Made by a program: the position numbers and the translations under genes. 17,037 nt of DNA from Sphingomonadaceae bacterium (GTDB lineage Bacteria; Pseudomonadota; Alphaproteobacteria; Sphingomonadales; Sphingomonadaceae): positions 1-17,037 of the forward strand of contig JAFARM010000208.1 of NCBI GenBank assembly GCA_019245455.1, in the 5' to 3' direction. The stretch's first letter is position 1, and the number at the start of each line of letters is the position of its first letter. This document shows, one piece after another, positions 6,762-15,126 of the stretch. The notes under the pieces are model-generated. The model was not told the origin of the DNA and did not search any database. It was given only the letters and a program-made list of their open reading frames with translations.

Positions 6762-8078
6762 TCAGCGCGTCGCGCCGGGTGCCGGGCGCGGTTCGACGCC
6801 GGCGAAGGTGACGAGGCTTTCGGCCGTCCCGTTCAGTGCCGCCACCCCGAAGAAATGGTCGTCGATATTGACGTGCGGCAGCACGAGGCGCGTCGCCGCC
6901 GCCGGCACGTCGCGGCTGTCGGTCCACGCCACGCCGCCATCGGCGCGTCGCCAGTGGACGCGGTAGCCGGTCGCGTGCGGCACGGCCCGCCACGTCACCG
7001 TCGTGTCGTCGCTGACCGCGCCGGCGATCGTCACCCCCTGCGGGGCGGCGGGCGCGGTTACCAGCTCGCGCAGCACCGCGACGTTGAGCGAAGCGACGCG
7101 CGCGAGATAGGGAAAGTCGACCCCCTCGATCGTGTCGCCGTAACGCCGCCCGCCCTCGGTCCTGAGGTCCTGGTGCTCGCGGTCGTAGTTCTCGGTCGCC
7201 TCGGTCAGGCGGACGGCGGGGAAGCCCGCCTCGAGGAACGGCAGGTGGTCGCCGCCGCGCTGGAAGCGGTCGGGGCGGCGGACGGCGAAGACATTCAGCC
7301 CGTGCGTCGAGGCGGCGATACGGGCGAAGGCGCGGGCCAGTTCGCGCGACGGCGAATCGTCCTCCGCGCCGGTGCCGCGCACCGCCTGCAGCGCGTCGGG
7401 CGCGGCGGCGGCGGGCAGGCCTTCGCTGAACACGCGGACGGTGTCGTCGATATGCTCGCCGCCGATGCCGTGCGTGTTGCCGACGATGTCGTTGTTGAGG
7501 ACGGCGGCGACCTTCCAGCCCCGCGCCTTGGCCGTCTTCGCCAGCAGCTGGCCGCCCCACAGGCCCTGCTCCTCGCCCGACAGGACGGCGTAGACGATCG
7601 TCGCGGGGAACTTCTCCTTCGACAGCAGGCGCGCCGCCTCGAGCACGACGGCGGTGCCGCTGCCGTCGTCGTTCGCCCCCGGCGCGTCGTGGGTCGCGTC
7701 GAGGCTGTCGCTGACCCGGCTGTCGATATGCCCCTGGACGATGACGACGCGGTCGGGGTCGGTCGTGCCGCGCTGGATGGCGAGAACGTCCTCGACCCGC
7801 ACGCCGCCGGGCGCGCGCGGGCCCGTAAACGTGTCGCCGACCGTCTCGACCGACAGGCAGCCGCCGCAGGTACCGCCGATCGCCGTCAGCCGCGCCGCCG
7901 CCCAGCGCCGCGCCGCGCCGATGCCGCGAACCGGGTCGGTCGCGCTCGACAGCGTGTGGCGGGTGCCGAAGCCGACGAGCGCCGTGATCGTCGACCGGAG
8001 CGCCGCCGGGTCGGCGGCCGGCGGCGCGGCGCCGGCAAGAACGAGGGCGAGCGGCGCGGCAAGCATTGCAGGCTTCAT
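6762..8078 (-). CDS. Secreted M28-family aminopeptidase with C-terminal fibronectin III-like domain
   Basis: Predicted di-zinc aminopeptidase releasing N-terminal amino acids from peptides outside the cytoplasm. The 438-aa protein starts MKPAMLAAPLALVLAGAAPP, a short Sec signal. Catalytic domain about 25-335 with all expected residues: H117 (VQGHIDS), bridging D137 (GANDDGSGT), catalytic E169 and ligand E170 (LSGEEQGL), D197 (NNDIVGN) and H302 (REHQDLR). A paired-Cys segment (GGTCGGCL, near 69-74) could be a disulfide typical of exported enzymes. After about residue 345 a beta-rich segment (TVTWRAVPHATGYRVHWRR) looks like one fibronectin type III module, seen in some secreted M28 enzymes. The ATG at 8078 gives a complete signal; an ATG four codons later is an alternative. 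First gene of the minus-strand operon, facing the 8079-8282 control region. Confidence 0.9.
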   Translation of the reverse strand: MKPAMLAAPLALVLAGAAPPAADPAALRSTITALVGFGTRHTLSSATDPVRGIGAARRWAAARLTAIGGTCGGCLSVETVGDTFTGPRAPGGVRVEDVLAIQRGTTDPDRVVIVQGHIDSRVSDSLDATHDAPGANDDGSGTAVVLEAARLLSKEKFPATIVYAVLSGEEQGLWGGQLLAKTAKARGWKVAAVLNNDIVGNTHGIGGEHIDDTVRVFSEGLPAAAAPDALQAVRGTGAEDDSPSRELARAFARIAASTHGLNVFAVRRPDRFQRGGDHLPFLEAGFPAVRLTEATENYDREHQDLRTEGGRRYGDTIEGVDFPYLARVASLNVAVLRELVTAPAAPQGVTIAGAVSDDTTVTWRAVPHATGYRVHWRRADGGVAWTDSRDVPAAATRLVLPHVNIDDHFFGVAALNGTAESLVTFAGVEPRPAPGATR

Positions 8079-8282
8079 CGGTGCAGCGTGGCCCGTGGCC
8101 GCGGCGCGTGCAAGCCCATGTTCACGCTGTCCTACGCCGCGCCGGCGCTCTACACTGAGCGGTGATGGCGGTTTCCGTTCCGGCCGGCTGGAGAGCGAGT
8201 CGCTGTCACAAAATATCGTTGCGGGTGTGAACTTCGTGAACTTCGCCCCTCCTGCAGGATCGCTGCGCCCCCTGGCGGACCG
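8079..8282. promoter_or_regulatory. Divergent intergenic control region with tandem GTGAACTTC repeat
   Basis: This 204-bp gap separates the leftward peptidase operon from the rightward lyase operon and must hold the promoters for both. It contains a perfect direct repeat, GTGAACTTC at 8227-8235 and again at 8236-8244, beside the only A/T-rich patch (CACAAAATATCGTT, 8207-8220). A minus-strand candidate is -35 TTCACG (8240-8235), 17 bases, -10 GATATT (8217-8212), each matching the sigma-70 consensus at 4 of 6. A plus-strand candidate is CTGTCA (8203-8208), 17 bases, TGTGAA (8226-8231), which is weaker. The tandem repeat overlaps both and could be an operator. All promoter calls are by eye. Confidence 0.4.
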
Positions 8283-9137
8283 GTGGCAGCGGTGACCGTC
8301 CGCCCGCGCCGCAGCGCGCTGTTCCTGCCGGCGTCGAACCCGCGGGCGATTGCCAAGGCCAGGACCCTACCCTGCGACGCCGTCGTCCTCGATCTCGAGG
8401 ACGCCGTCGCGCCCGACGCCAAGGTCGCCGCTCGCGCCGCCGCCGTCGCCGCGATCGGCAGCTTCGGCGCGCGTGAGACGGTGGTGCGTGTCAACGGCCT
8501 CGGCACGCCCTGGGCCGAGGGCGACCTCGCCGCCGTGGCCGCGGCAAAGCCCGATGCCGTGCTGCTGCCCAAGGTCGAGCTGCCCGCCGAGCTCGCCGCG
8601 GCGCGCGCGATCCTGGGCGATGGCATCCCGCTGTGGGCGATGGTCGAGACGTCGCGCGCCGTCCTCCGCCTCGACGCGCTGGCCGAGGGCGGCGGGCTGT
8701 ACGGGCTGGCCGCCCTGGTCGCCGGCACCAACGACCTTGCCAGCGCCCTGCGCTGCACGCCGGGACGCGAACGGACGCCGCTGCTGCCGGCGCTGGCGAC
8801 GATCGTCATGGCCGCCCGCGCGCACGGCCTCGTCGCGCTCGACGGCGTGTGCAACGCGCTCGACGATCCCGCGCGGGTCGCGGCCGAGTGCGCGCAGGGG
8901 GCGGCGTTCGGCTTCGACGGCAAGACGCTGATCCACCCCGGCCAGATCGACGCCGCCAACGCCGCCTTCACCCCCGACCCCGCGACGGTTGCGCACGCCC
9001 GCGCCGTGATCGCCGCCTTCGCCGACCCTGCTGCAGCTAGCACCGGCGCGATCCGGGTCAACGGGCGCATGGTCGAGCGCCTGCATCTGATCGAGGCGCG
9101 TCGCGTCGTCGCTCTCGCCGAGGCGGCCGGAGCATGA
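8283..9137 (+). CDS. CitE-like CoA-ester lyase (HpcH/HpaI aldolase / citrate lyase beta family)
   Basis: Predicted Mg2+-dependent TIM-barrel enzyme cleaving or forming a CoA thioester such as malyl-, citramalyl- or methylmalyl-CoA; the exact substrate cannot be read from sequence. The 284-aa protein has RRSALFLPASN at the start, DAVVLDLEDAV near 38-48, R69 (VVRVNGLGTPW) expected to bind the substrate carboxylate, LLPKVE, then E122 (WAMVETSRA) and D151 (AGTNDLASAL) as likely Mg2+ ligands, and near the C-terminus GFDGKTLIHPGQI, which binds CoA in the family. The length is that of stand-alone CitE-like proteins, not a citrate lyase complex: no citD or citF lies nearby. The GTG at 8283 is used; a second in-frame GTG at 8292 is equally possible, and neither has a strong Shine-Dalgarno. 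The stop overlaps the next gene by ATGA. Confidence 0.88.
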   Translation: MAAVTVRPRRSALFLPASNPRAIAKARTLPCDAVVLDLEDAVAPDAKVAARAAAVAAIGSFGARETVVRVNGLGTPWAEGDLAAVAAAKPDAVLLPKVELPAELAAARAILGDGIPLWAMVETSRAVLRLDALAEGGGLYGLAALVAGTNDLASALRCTPGRERTPLLPALATIVMAARAHGLVALDGVCNALDDPARVAAECAQGAAFGFDGKTLIHPGQIDAANAAFTPDPATVAHARAVIAAFADPAAASTGAIRVNGRMVERLHLIEARRVVALAEAAGA

Positions 9138-10984
9138 TCCGCCGCCTGCTCCCCCTCGCCGCCCTGCTCGCCGCCGGCCGGGCCGGCGCTGCCTGCCAGA
9201 TCGGCATCATGGCGACGCTGCCGGTAACGATGCAGGGGCTGCGGCCAATCGTGACCGCGACGATCAACGGCACCGATGCCCCGTTCGTCGTCGACAGCGG
9301 CGCGTTCTACAGCGTCATCACACCCGGCAGCGCGCGCCAGTTCGGCCTGCGCCTGACCTCGGCCCCGCCGGGCTTTTATCTGCAGGGCGTCGGCGGCAGC
9401 GCGAGCGCGGGTATCGCCACGGTGGCGAAGTTCGGCATAGCCGGCCAGACGCTCGACCGCGTCCAGTTCATCGTCGGCGGCAGCGAGCTCGGCCAGGACA
9501 ACACCGGCGTCATCGGCTACAACGTCCTCGGCCTGGGCGACACCGAGTACGACCTTGCCCACGGCGTCGTCCGGCTGATCAAGCCCACCGGCTGCACCCG
9601 CGCCAACCAGCCGTACTGGGCACCGGGCACGGGATCGGAGATCGTTACCGAGGCCGGGATCGGCACGCGCGCGACGCGCATCGTCGCCCGCGTCTTCGTC
9701 AACGGGGTTCCGATCCGGGCGCAGTTCGATACCGGGGCGGAGGGAACCGCGATCAGCCGCGCTGCGGCGACGCGGGCCGGGCTCGACGTCGATGGCCCGG
9801 GCGCCCACCCGAGCGGCCTTGCCGGCGGGGTCGGACGGCAGCGCGTGCGGCAGTGGACGGTACCGGTCGACATCGTCAAGATCGGCGACGAGGAAGTGCG
9901 CAAGACCCGCCTGACCGTCGTCGATCAGCTGTTCGCCCGCGCCGACGAGCCCGAGATGCTGCTCGGTGCCGACTTCTTCCTGTCGCACCGCGTCTATGTC
10001 GCGCGCGACCTGCACCGTCTCTACTTCGTGTATAACGGCGGCAACGTCTTCAACCTGCGGCCGCCCGTCGCCGTGCCGTCGGCAGCACCAGGTGTGGCCG
10101 CGCCTGCTGCAGCCATCCCGGTTGCTGCCGCCGACCCGAAGGCTGCCGGCAAGGACGAGACGCTGACGGCCGAGGACCTCAGCCGGCGCGGCGCGGCATC
10201 GGCGGCGCGCCGCGACTTCGCCGCCGCGATTGCCGATCTGACCAAGGCGATCGCCCTTGCGCCTGCCGAGCCGCGCTACCTCGCCGAGCGGGCGGCGGCC
10301 TACACCGGCAACCATCAGCCGCTGCTCGCCATGGACGACCTCGACGCGGCGCTGAGGCTGAAGCCCGACGACGTGCCGACGCGTCTTCGCCGGGCGGTGG
10401 CGCGGATGGGGCGCGACCGCGCAGGGGCGCTCGCCGACCTCGACGCGGTCGCCGCCGCCGCCCCGCGGGAGGCGGACCTGCGCTTCACCCTCGGCCAGCT
10501 CTACGGCCGGCTGGACGAACTGCCCAAGGCCATCGCGCAGTACGACCTGTGGATTCCGGTCCACCGCGACGACAGCAAGCAGGGCGTCGCGCTCGACGCG
10601 CGCTGCTGGTCGCGGGCGCTACTGGGCACCGACCTCGACCTTGCGCAGAAGGACTGCGCCGCCGCCCGCCGGCTGTTGCCGGGCAACCCCGGCGTACAGG
10701 ACAGCATGGCGCTGATCCGCCTGCGGCGCGGCGACAATGCCGGCGCGATCGCCGACTATGACCGCATTCTGGCCAAGCAGCCGAAGCTGGCGTGGCCGCT
10801 CTATGGCCGCGGGCTGGCGAAGGCACGGCTCGGCCGCCCGGACGCCGACGCCGACATCGCCGCCGCGCGCGCCATCGCGCCCCTCCTGCCCGCGCTCGCC
10901 CGCAACCATGGCCTCGCGGTGCCCGGCGACACCACGCCGCCGGCACCCGTTCCCGCCGAGCCGCTGCCAGAGGGCGGTCAGTAG
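9134..10984 (+). CDS. Secreted tandem retropepsin-like aspartic protease with TPR-like C-terminal half
   Basis: Predicted exported protein of 616 aa. The signal peptide MIRRLLPLAALLAAGRAGA is followed by two complete retropepsin-type lobes. Lobe 1 (about 35-150) has FVVDSGAFYS with D54, a flap-like GVGGSASAG and VIGYNVLG...YDLAHGVVRL. Lobe 2 (about 165-300) has AQFDTGAEGT with D199, a glycine-rich flap and MLLGADFFLSHRVYV. Single-lobe retropepsins act as homodimers with one Asp per subunit; two lobes in one chain could form an internal pseudo-dimer. An Ala/Pro-rich linker (about 310-340) leads to helical repeats resembling TPRs (for example AAIADLTKAIALAPAEPRY and AGAIADYDRILAKQPKLAW) to about 600, probably for protein binding. 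The ATG overlaps the lyase stop and begins the signal peptide, so the start is secure. The two genes are surely co-expressed although their functions look unrelated. Its stop overlaps the convergent tamB stop by 7 bases. Peptidase activity is inferred, not certain. Confidence 0.87.
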   Translation: MIRRLLPLAALLAAGRAGAACQIGIMATLPVTMQGLRPIVTATINGTDAPFVVDSGAFYSVITPGSARQFGLRLTSAPPGFYLQGVGGSASAGIATVAKFGIAGQTLDRVQFIVGGSELGQDNTGVIGYNVLGLGDTEYDLAHGVVRLIKPTGCTRANQPYWAPGTGSEIVTEAGIGTRATRIVARVFVNGVPIRAQFDTGAEGTAISRAAATRAGLDVDGPGAHPSGLAGGVGRQRVRQWTVPVDIVKIGDEEVRKTRLTVVDQLFARADEPEMLLGADFFLSHRVYVARDLHRLYFVYNGGNVFNLRPPVAVPSAAPGVAAPAAAIPVAAADPKAAGKDETLTAEDLSRRGAASAARRDFAAAIADLTKAIALAPAEPRYLAERAAAYTGNHQPLLAMDDLDAALRLKPDDVPTRLRRAVARMGRDRAGALADLDAVAAAAPREADLRFTLGQLYGRLDELPKAIAQYDLWIPVHRDDSKQGVALDARCWSRALLGTDLDLAQKDCAAARRLLPGNPGVQDSMALIRLRRGDNAGAIADYDRILAKQPKLAWPLYGRGLAKARLGRPDADADIAAARAIAPLLPALARNHGLAVPGDTTPPAPVPAEPLPEGGQ

Positions 10985-13900
10985 GTCTTCTGGTAGCGCA
11001 GGTTAACGTTCGATCCGCCAAACGATCCCGTCGCGCTGAGCAGGCTCAGCGTTCGGGTTAGGGCGATGTCGAGCTGTGTCTGGGTGAAGCCCCGCGCGTC
11101 GGTGATGACTTCGACATAGACGTTGTTGGTGATATACTGCCCGGCGGCGAGCGACGTGCCGCGGCCGGCGGTCTTGTCCGCGCCGAGCACGCGCAGCCGG
11201 TCGATCCCGCTCGCCGACCGCAGCTTGCCGAGCGGGTTGAGGCCGCCGCCCGACCCGCGCAGCGAGTTGAGCGCCGCCGCGAGCTGGATCGCCTGCGTCG
11301 GCGACAGCGACGTCACCGAGCTGCCGAACAGCAGGCGGGCGAGCACCTCGTCCTGCGCCAGCGCCGGGGTCGAGGTGAAGCTGATCTCCGGCCGCTGCGC
11401 CCGGCCGCCGATGACGATCGTCGCCGACACGCCCTCCACCGTCGTGCTGGCGCTGAGCGCGAGCTGCGGGTCGTCGAACGCGCCGCCGTCGAAGGTGATC
11501 GAACCGTCCTCGGCCAGATCGAAGCGTCGCCCGGCGAACGAGTAGGTGCCGCGAACGATGCGCAGGTCGCCGACGATCACCGGGGCGGCGGCGGTGCCGG
11601 TGACGCGCATCTCGGTCCGCCACTCCGCCTCCAGCCCCATGCCGCTGACGAAGATGCGGTTGTCCGCGCGCACCCTGAGGTCGAGCCGGAAGTTGGCCGC
11701 GGTCGGTGCCGGCGTGGCGGGTGCGGCGGCCGGCGCCGGCGCGCCCTTGCGGCGGACCCCGGTCAGCTCAGGCACGTCGGCAGCGCCCTGACGGACGACC
11801 TGGTAGCGCGCTTCCGGGATGGTCAGCGTGCCGCTGACAAGGCCGCCGCCACGGCCGTTGGTGATGAGGAGCGACCCCGTCGCGGTCGCGCCGAGCGCGT
11901 CGCTGCGCGCCAGCTGGGCGCGGTCGAGCGTCAGCGTCAGGTCGATCGGGAAGCCGCTCGCCGCGTCGAGGCCAACGGTGCCGCGCGCCGCGACCGTGCC
12001 GCTCCCCGCCTTGCCGGTCAGCGAGGCGAGCTGCAGCCGCGACTGGTCGAAGCGGCCATCGAGCGCAATCTGGCTGATGACGGTGCCATAGGTCGCGTTC
12101 TCGTAGCGGAGGGTCGCGGCGCGGACGACGCCGGTGATGCTCGGCCGGTCGAGGTGACCGCCGACGTCGGCGGCGACGATCAGCGGCCCGCTCAGCTGCT
12201 GCCCGGCGACGCCGGTCAACGTCCACAACACCTCCGCCGGGCCGTTGTAACGGATGCCACCCGACAGCGGGGCGGCGAGCAGGCGCTGCGTCAGCGTCGG
12301 CCCCGGCGCAAGCGGAGCGAGGCGTGCCTGCAGCCGCCCGACGACCGTGGTGCCGCGCCGCACCAGCGCCGACGCGTCGCCGCCGCCTGCCGACAGGTGC
12401 GCCCGCGCGGCGACGTCGACCGGCTCCGAAACGGTGTACGCTGCGGTGCGGGTGAAGCGGGCCACGGTGATGTTGGCGTCGACGATAGGGACGGCTCCGC
12501 CGAGAACCGCGTCGACGCTCCCCGACACCTTGCCGCCGACGCCGAGTCCCGGCGCGAACGCCTCCGCCAGCGCAAGGTCGATGCCGTCGAGCACGGCATG
12601 GAGCCGGGAGGCGCGGCCATAATCACCGCTGACGATCGCCCGCCCCTGCGGCGTGATAAGCGTCGCCGGGGCGAGGTGCCACGTTCCTCCCGCCTTGGTC
12701 GCCACTGCCGGTGCCGCGAGCCGGAGGTCGACGCTGCCGAACCTGCCGCGCGCATTGGCGACGACCTGGGTCGGGGTCAGGGCTGCCTGCGCCGCAAGGT
12801 TGAAGGGTAGCGACGTGCTGCCGTCGGCGATCAGCCCGACCGTGCCGCGACCGGCCCTGTAGTCGAACCGTGCCTGTGCCCGGCGGACGAGCAGCGTACC
12901 CGAGCGCACGTCGGCGAAATAGGCCGTGCCGACGACCGTCGGTGCGCCGCTCGCCAGCACCGCCGTGGCGCGGATCATGCCGCTGCCGATCGTGACCGGC
13001 GTCGGGCCGGGCAGGCGCGCCGCCTGCGCGCGGAGGTCGGCGTCGACGCGCTGCGCCTTGCCCTCGTTCGCCAGCCGGAGTGTTCCCGACAGGCCCGAGC
13101 CCGCCAGCACCAGCTGTCCGGCGAACGGCCCCGCGGGGGTGGCAGCGACGGTGCCGCGGAGGTCGATATTGGCGACACTGGCGCGGGCGATGTCGAGCGT
13201 CAGCGGCCCCTTCGTGGCGCGGACCAGCACGTCGACGGCGAACGGACCATAGGGCGAGCCGCCGCGCGCGGTGACGTGATATCTTTTGGCTGTGCCGCTG
13301 AGGTCGGCGACGACCCCGTTCAGCGGCACGCCGACGTTGGGATGCGCCGCGCGCAGCTCGACCACCGGCCGGACGACCGTACCGCGGCCGGTCACCGCCA
13401 GCGGCCCGTACTGTGCCGACGCTCCCTGCGCGGCGAAGGCGATGCGGCCGTCCGGGCGATAGCTGCCGCTGCCGCCGGTGACGCGGAAGCGCGGCGCGGT
13501 CACGCGCAGGTCGCTCACCGTCGCCGCGCCGCCGGGGTCATAGCCGAAGCGCGCGGTGACGACGGCGTTACCGCCGAGCTGCTCGCGGACACTGGCGTTG
13601 TCGATCCGCTGCGTCGTGGCGCGGACGCTGCCGACGATGCCGAAGCCGCCGCGCGCGCCGCTCACCAGCCGGGCGTCGGTGACGAGGTCGACGCGGCCCA
13701 GCCCGGCGACGGCGTAGTCGTTGACTCGCCCCTTCAGCGCCCCCGTGTAGCGCCCCGCGGCGGGATCGGCGACGACCACCGCCGTCGCCACAATCCGGTC
13801 GGAGCCGAGCCGCAGGTTGTCCGACAGCAGCTTGCCGTGCGACCAGGCGAGGTCGCCGTCGACGCGCAGCCCGGTCAGCAGCCCGCCGAACGCCGGGTTC

Positions 13901-15126
13901 AGCCCCGTCACCCGCCGCGCGCGAGCGTGGACCGGCAGCAGGATGCGGTTCGCATCGACCGTCGCGTGGCCGCTCGCGCCGAGCTGCTCGACCGTCGTCC
14001 CGGCGAAGGCGAGCGTCGTCGCACCGAGGGCATAGTCGACCGTCGGCGTGCCGAAAGGCCCGTCGAGCGTCGCCGCCAGTGTCACGTCGCGCCCGGCGAG
14101 CTTCGGCGCGATCGCGCCCGGACGCAGCAGCTGCGCGCTCAGCTTCAGCCGGCCGAAACGGCTCTGGCCGAGGTCGATCAGCCCCGCCGCGCTCGCCCTC
14201 AGCGCCGGCGACGCCGCGGTCAGCGCGAGGTCGGCGCGGCGGTTCGCCAGCTTCGCCGTCGCGTCGAGGTCGATGCCGCCCGCCGCCAGCGCCGCCGCCG
14301 GGCCGGCGACCAGCCGGTTGGGGCTGATCCGCCCGCGCACGCTGAAGGTCCCGGCGCGCGCACCGATCGCCAGGTCGGCGAGCGCCTCCTCCGCCGCCGC
14401 CGCGTTCAGCCGCCCCTGCCACGCCGCCCAGTCGCCGCGCCCGGCGACCGTCAGCGTCAGCGGCTTGCCGAGCCGGGCGTAGCTGTCGACCAGCCCGCCC
14501 GCCGGTGCCGTCAGCCGCGCGTCGATGACCAGCCGGTTCGCCGCCGGCACCGCGTCGAGGCGCAGGGCGAGCGTGTCGCCGCCCGCCAGCCCCGGAGCGC
14601 GCACCGTCGCGGCGTCGGCGCTCACCCGCGCGCGGCCGCTGGCGATGTCGGCGGTTGCGGTCAGCCGCACGAGGTGGCGCTGCCCGGTCACCGCCGGCTC
14701 GACGGTCAATCGGTCGACGCGCAGCCGGCCGAGCGTGACATCGAGGTCGGGGAGCAGCGGCTCGTTCGGGTCGGTCGGGCCGAGTACCGGCCGGCGCAGA
14801 AGGCGCGCCGTCGGCACGACCACGGCGTCGAGGACGATGTGCTTGCGCAGCGCCGCGAGGGGCCGCCACGTAAGGTCGATCGCCGGGGCGGCGGCGAACA
14901 CGCCCTTCAGGTCGCGGACCTCGACCTCCCGCAACGTCATCCGCCCATACAGCGAACCGTCGATCCGCCCGATGCGGTAGCTCATCCCGCTCTCGCTGCG
15001 GTAGCCGGCGAGCTGCGCCGCGGCGAAGCGCCGGCCGGCGTCGGTGTCGAGGCCGAACACCGCCAGGATGCCGGCAAGGATGACGCCGACCACGACCGTC
15101 GTCAGCCAGAACAGCGCGCGCCGCAT
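10978..15126 (-). CDS. tamB: TamB: inner-membrane anchored translocation and assembly module subunit
   Basis: Large periplasm-spanning beta-helical protein that works with TamA in outer-membrane protein assembly and, by more recent views of this AsmA-like superfamily, lipid transport. 1382 aa, somewhat longer than the roughly 1260 aa of E. coli TamB. It starts MRRALFWLTTVVVGVILAGI, a single N-terminal membrane anchor, then YRIGRIDGSLYGRMTLREVEV, the usual TamB opening. The middle is a long series of beta-strand repeats. The C-terminal DUF490/TamB domain (roughly the last 350 residues) contains LLFGSSVTSLSPTQAIQLA and ends VNLRYQKTY with a terminal aromatic residue. The ATG at 15126 shares its A with the tamA stop (TGATG), which fixes the start: the frame is open farther upstream but there only antisense-like sequence inside tamA. 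Its last 7 bases overlap the convergent protease/TPR gene. Confidence 0.92.
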   Translation of the reverse strand: MRRALFWLTTVVVGVILAGILAVFGLDTDAGRRFAAAQLAGYRSESGMSYRIGRIDGSLYGRMTLREVEVRDLKGVFAAAPAIDLTWRPLAALRKHIVLDAVVVPTARLLRRPVLGPTDPNEPLLPDLDVTLGRLRVDRLTVEPAVTGQRHLVRLTATADIASGRARVSADAATVRAPGLAGGDTLALRLDAVPAANRLVIDARLTAPAGGLVDSYARLGKPLTLTVAGRGDWAAWQGRLNAAAAEEALADLAIGARAGTFSVRGRISPNRLVAGPAAALAAGGIDLDATAKLANRRADLALTAASPALRASAAGLIDLGQSRFGRLKLSAQLLRPGAIAPKLAGRDVTLAATLDGPFGTPTVDYALGATTLAFAGTTVEQLGASGHATVDANRILLPVHARARRVTGLNPAFGGLLTGLRVDGDLAWSHGKLLSDNLRLGSDRIVATAVVVADPAAGRYTGALKGRVNDYAVAGLGRVDLVTDARLVSGARGGFGIVGSVRATTQRIDNASVREQLGGNAVVTARFGYDPGGAATVSDLRVTAPRFRVTGGSGSYRPDGRIAFAAQGASAQYGPLAVTGRGTVVRPVVELRAAHPNVGVPLNGVVADLSGTAKRYHVTARGGSPYGPFAVDVLVRATKGPLTLDIARASVANIDLRGTVAATPAGPFAGQLVLAGSGLSGTLRLANEGKAQRVDADLRAQAARLPGPTPVTIGSGMIRATAVLASGAPTVVGTAYFADVRSGTLLVRRAQARFDYRAGRGTVGLIADGSTSLPFNLAAQAALTPTQVVANARGRFGSVDLRLAAPAVATKAGGTWHLAPATLITPQGRAIVSGDYGRASRLHAVLDGIDLALAEAFAPGLGVGGKVSGSVDAVLGGAVPIVDANITVARFTRTAAYTVSEPVDVAARAHLSAGGGDASALVRRGTTVVGRLQARLAPLAPGPTLTQRLLAAPLSGGIRYNGPAEVLWTLTGVAGQQLSGPLIVAADVGGHLDRPSITGVVRAATLRYENATYGTVISQIALDGRFDQSRLQLASLTGKAGSGTVAARGTVGLDAASGFPIDLTLTLDRAQLARSDALGATATGSLLITNGRGGGLVSGTLTIPEARYQVVRQGAADVPELTGVRRKGAPAPAAAPATPAPTAANFRLDLRVRADNRIFVSGMGLEAEWRTEMRVTGTAAAPVIVGDLRIVRGTYSFAGRRFDLAEDGSITFDGGAFDDPQLALSASTTVEGVSATIVIGGRAQRPEISFTSTPALAQDEVLARLLFGSSVTSLSPTQAIQLAAALNSLRGSGGGLNPLGKLRSASGIDRLRVLGADKTAGRGTSLAAGQYITNNVYVEVITDARGFTQTQLDIALTRTLSLLSATGSFGGSNVNLRYQKTY

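Noticed and set aside
5766..8165. An 800-codon open frame on the + strand running antisense to the M20 and M28 peptidase genes
   Set aside because: It is rich in Arg, Gly and Gln with no recognisable motif, and it lies opposite two genes with complete catalytic signatures. Long antisense frames are expected at this GC bias.
8283..9137. Citrate lyase beta subunit (citE) of the citrate lyase complex
   Set aside because: No citD, citF, citC or citX nearby; the protein fits the stand-alone CitE-like group instead.
9134..9200. Lipoprotein signal at the protease/TPR start because of a Cys after the hydrophobic stretch (GAGAAC-like)
   Set aside because: The residues before the Cys (RAGAAC) lack the Leu at -3 of a lipobox; an ordinary Sec signal fits better.
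8150..10564. An 800-codon open frame on the - strand opposite the lyase and protease/TPR genes
   Set aside because: Low-complexity Arg/Ala/Gly composition, no start context, no domain signature; the opposite strand has clear families with signal peptide and motifs.
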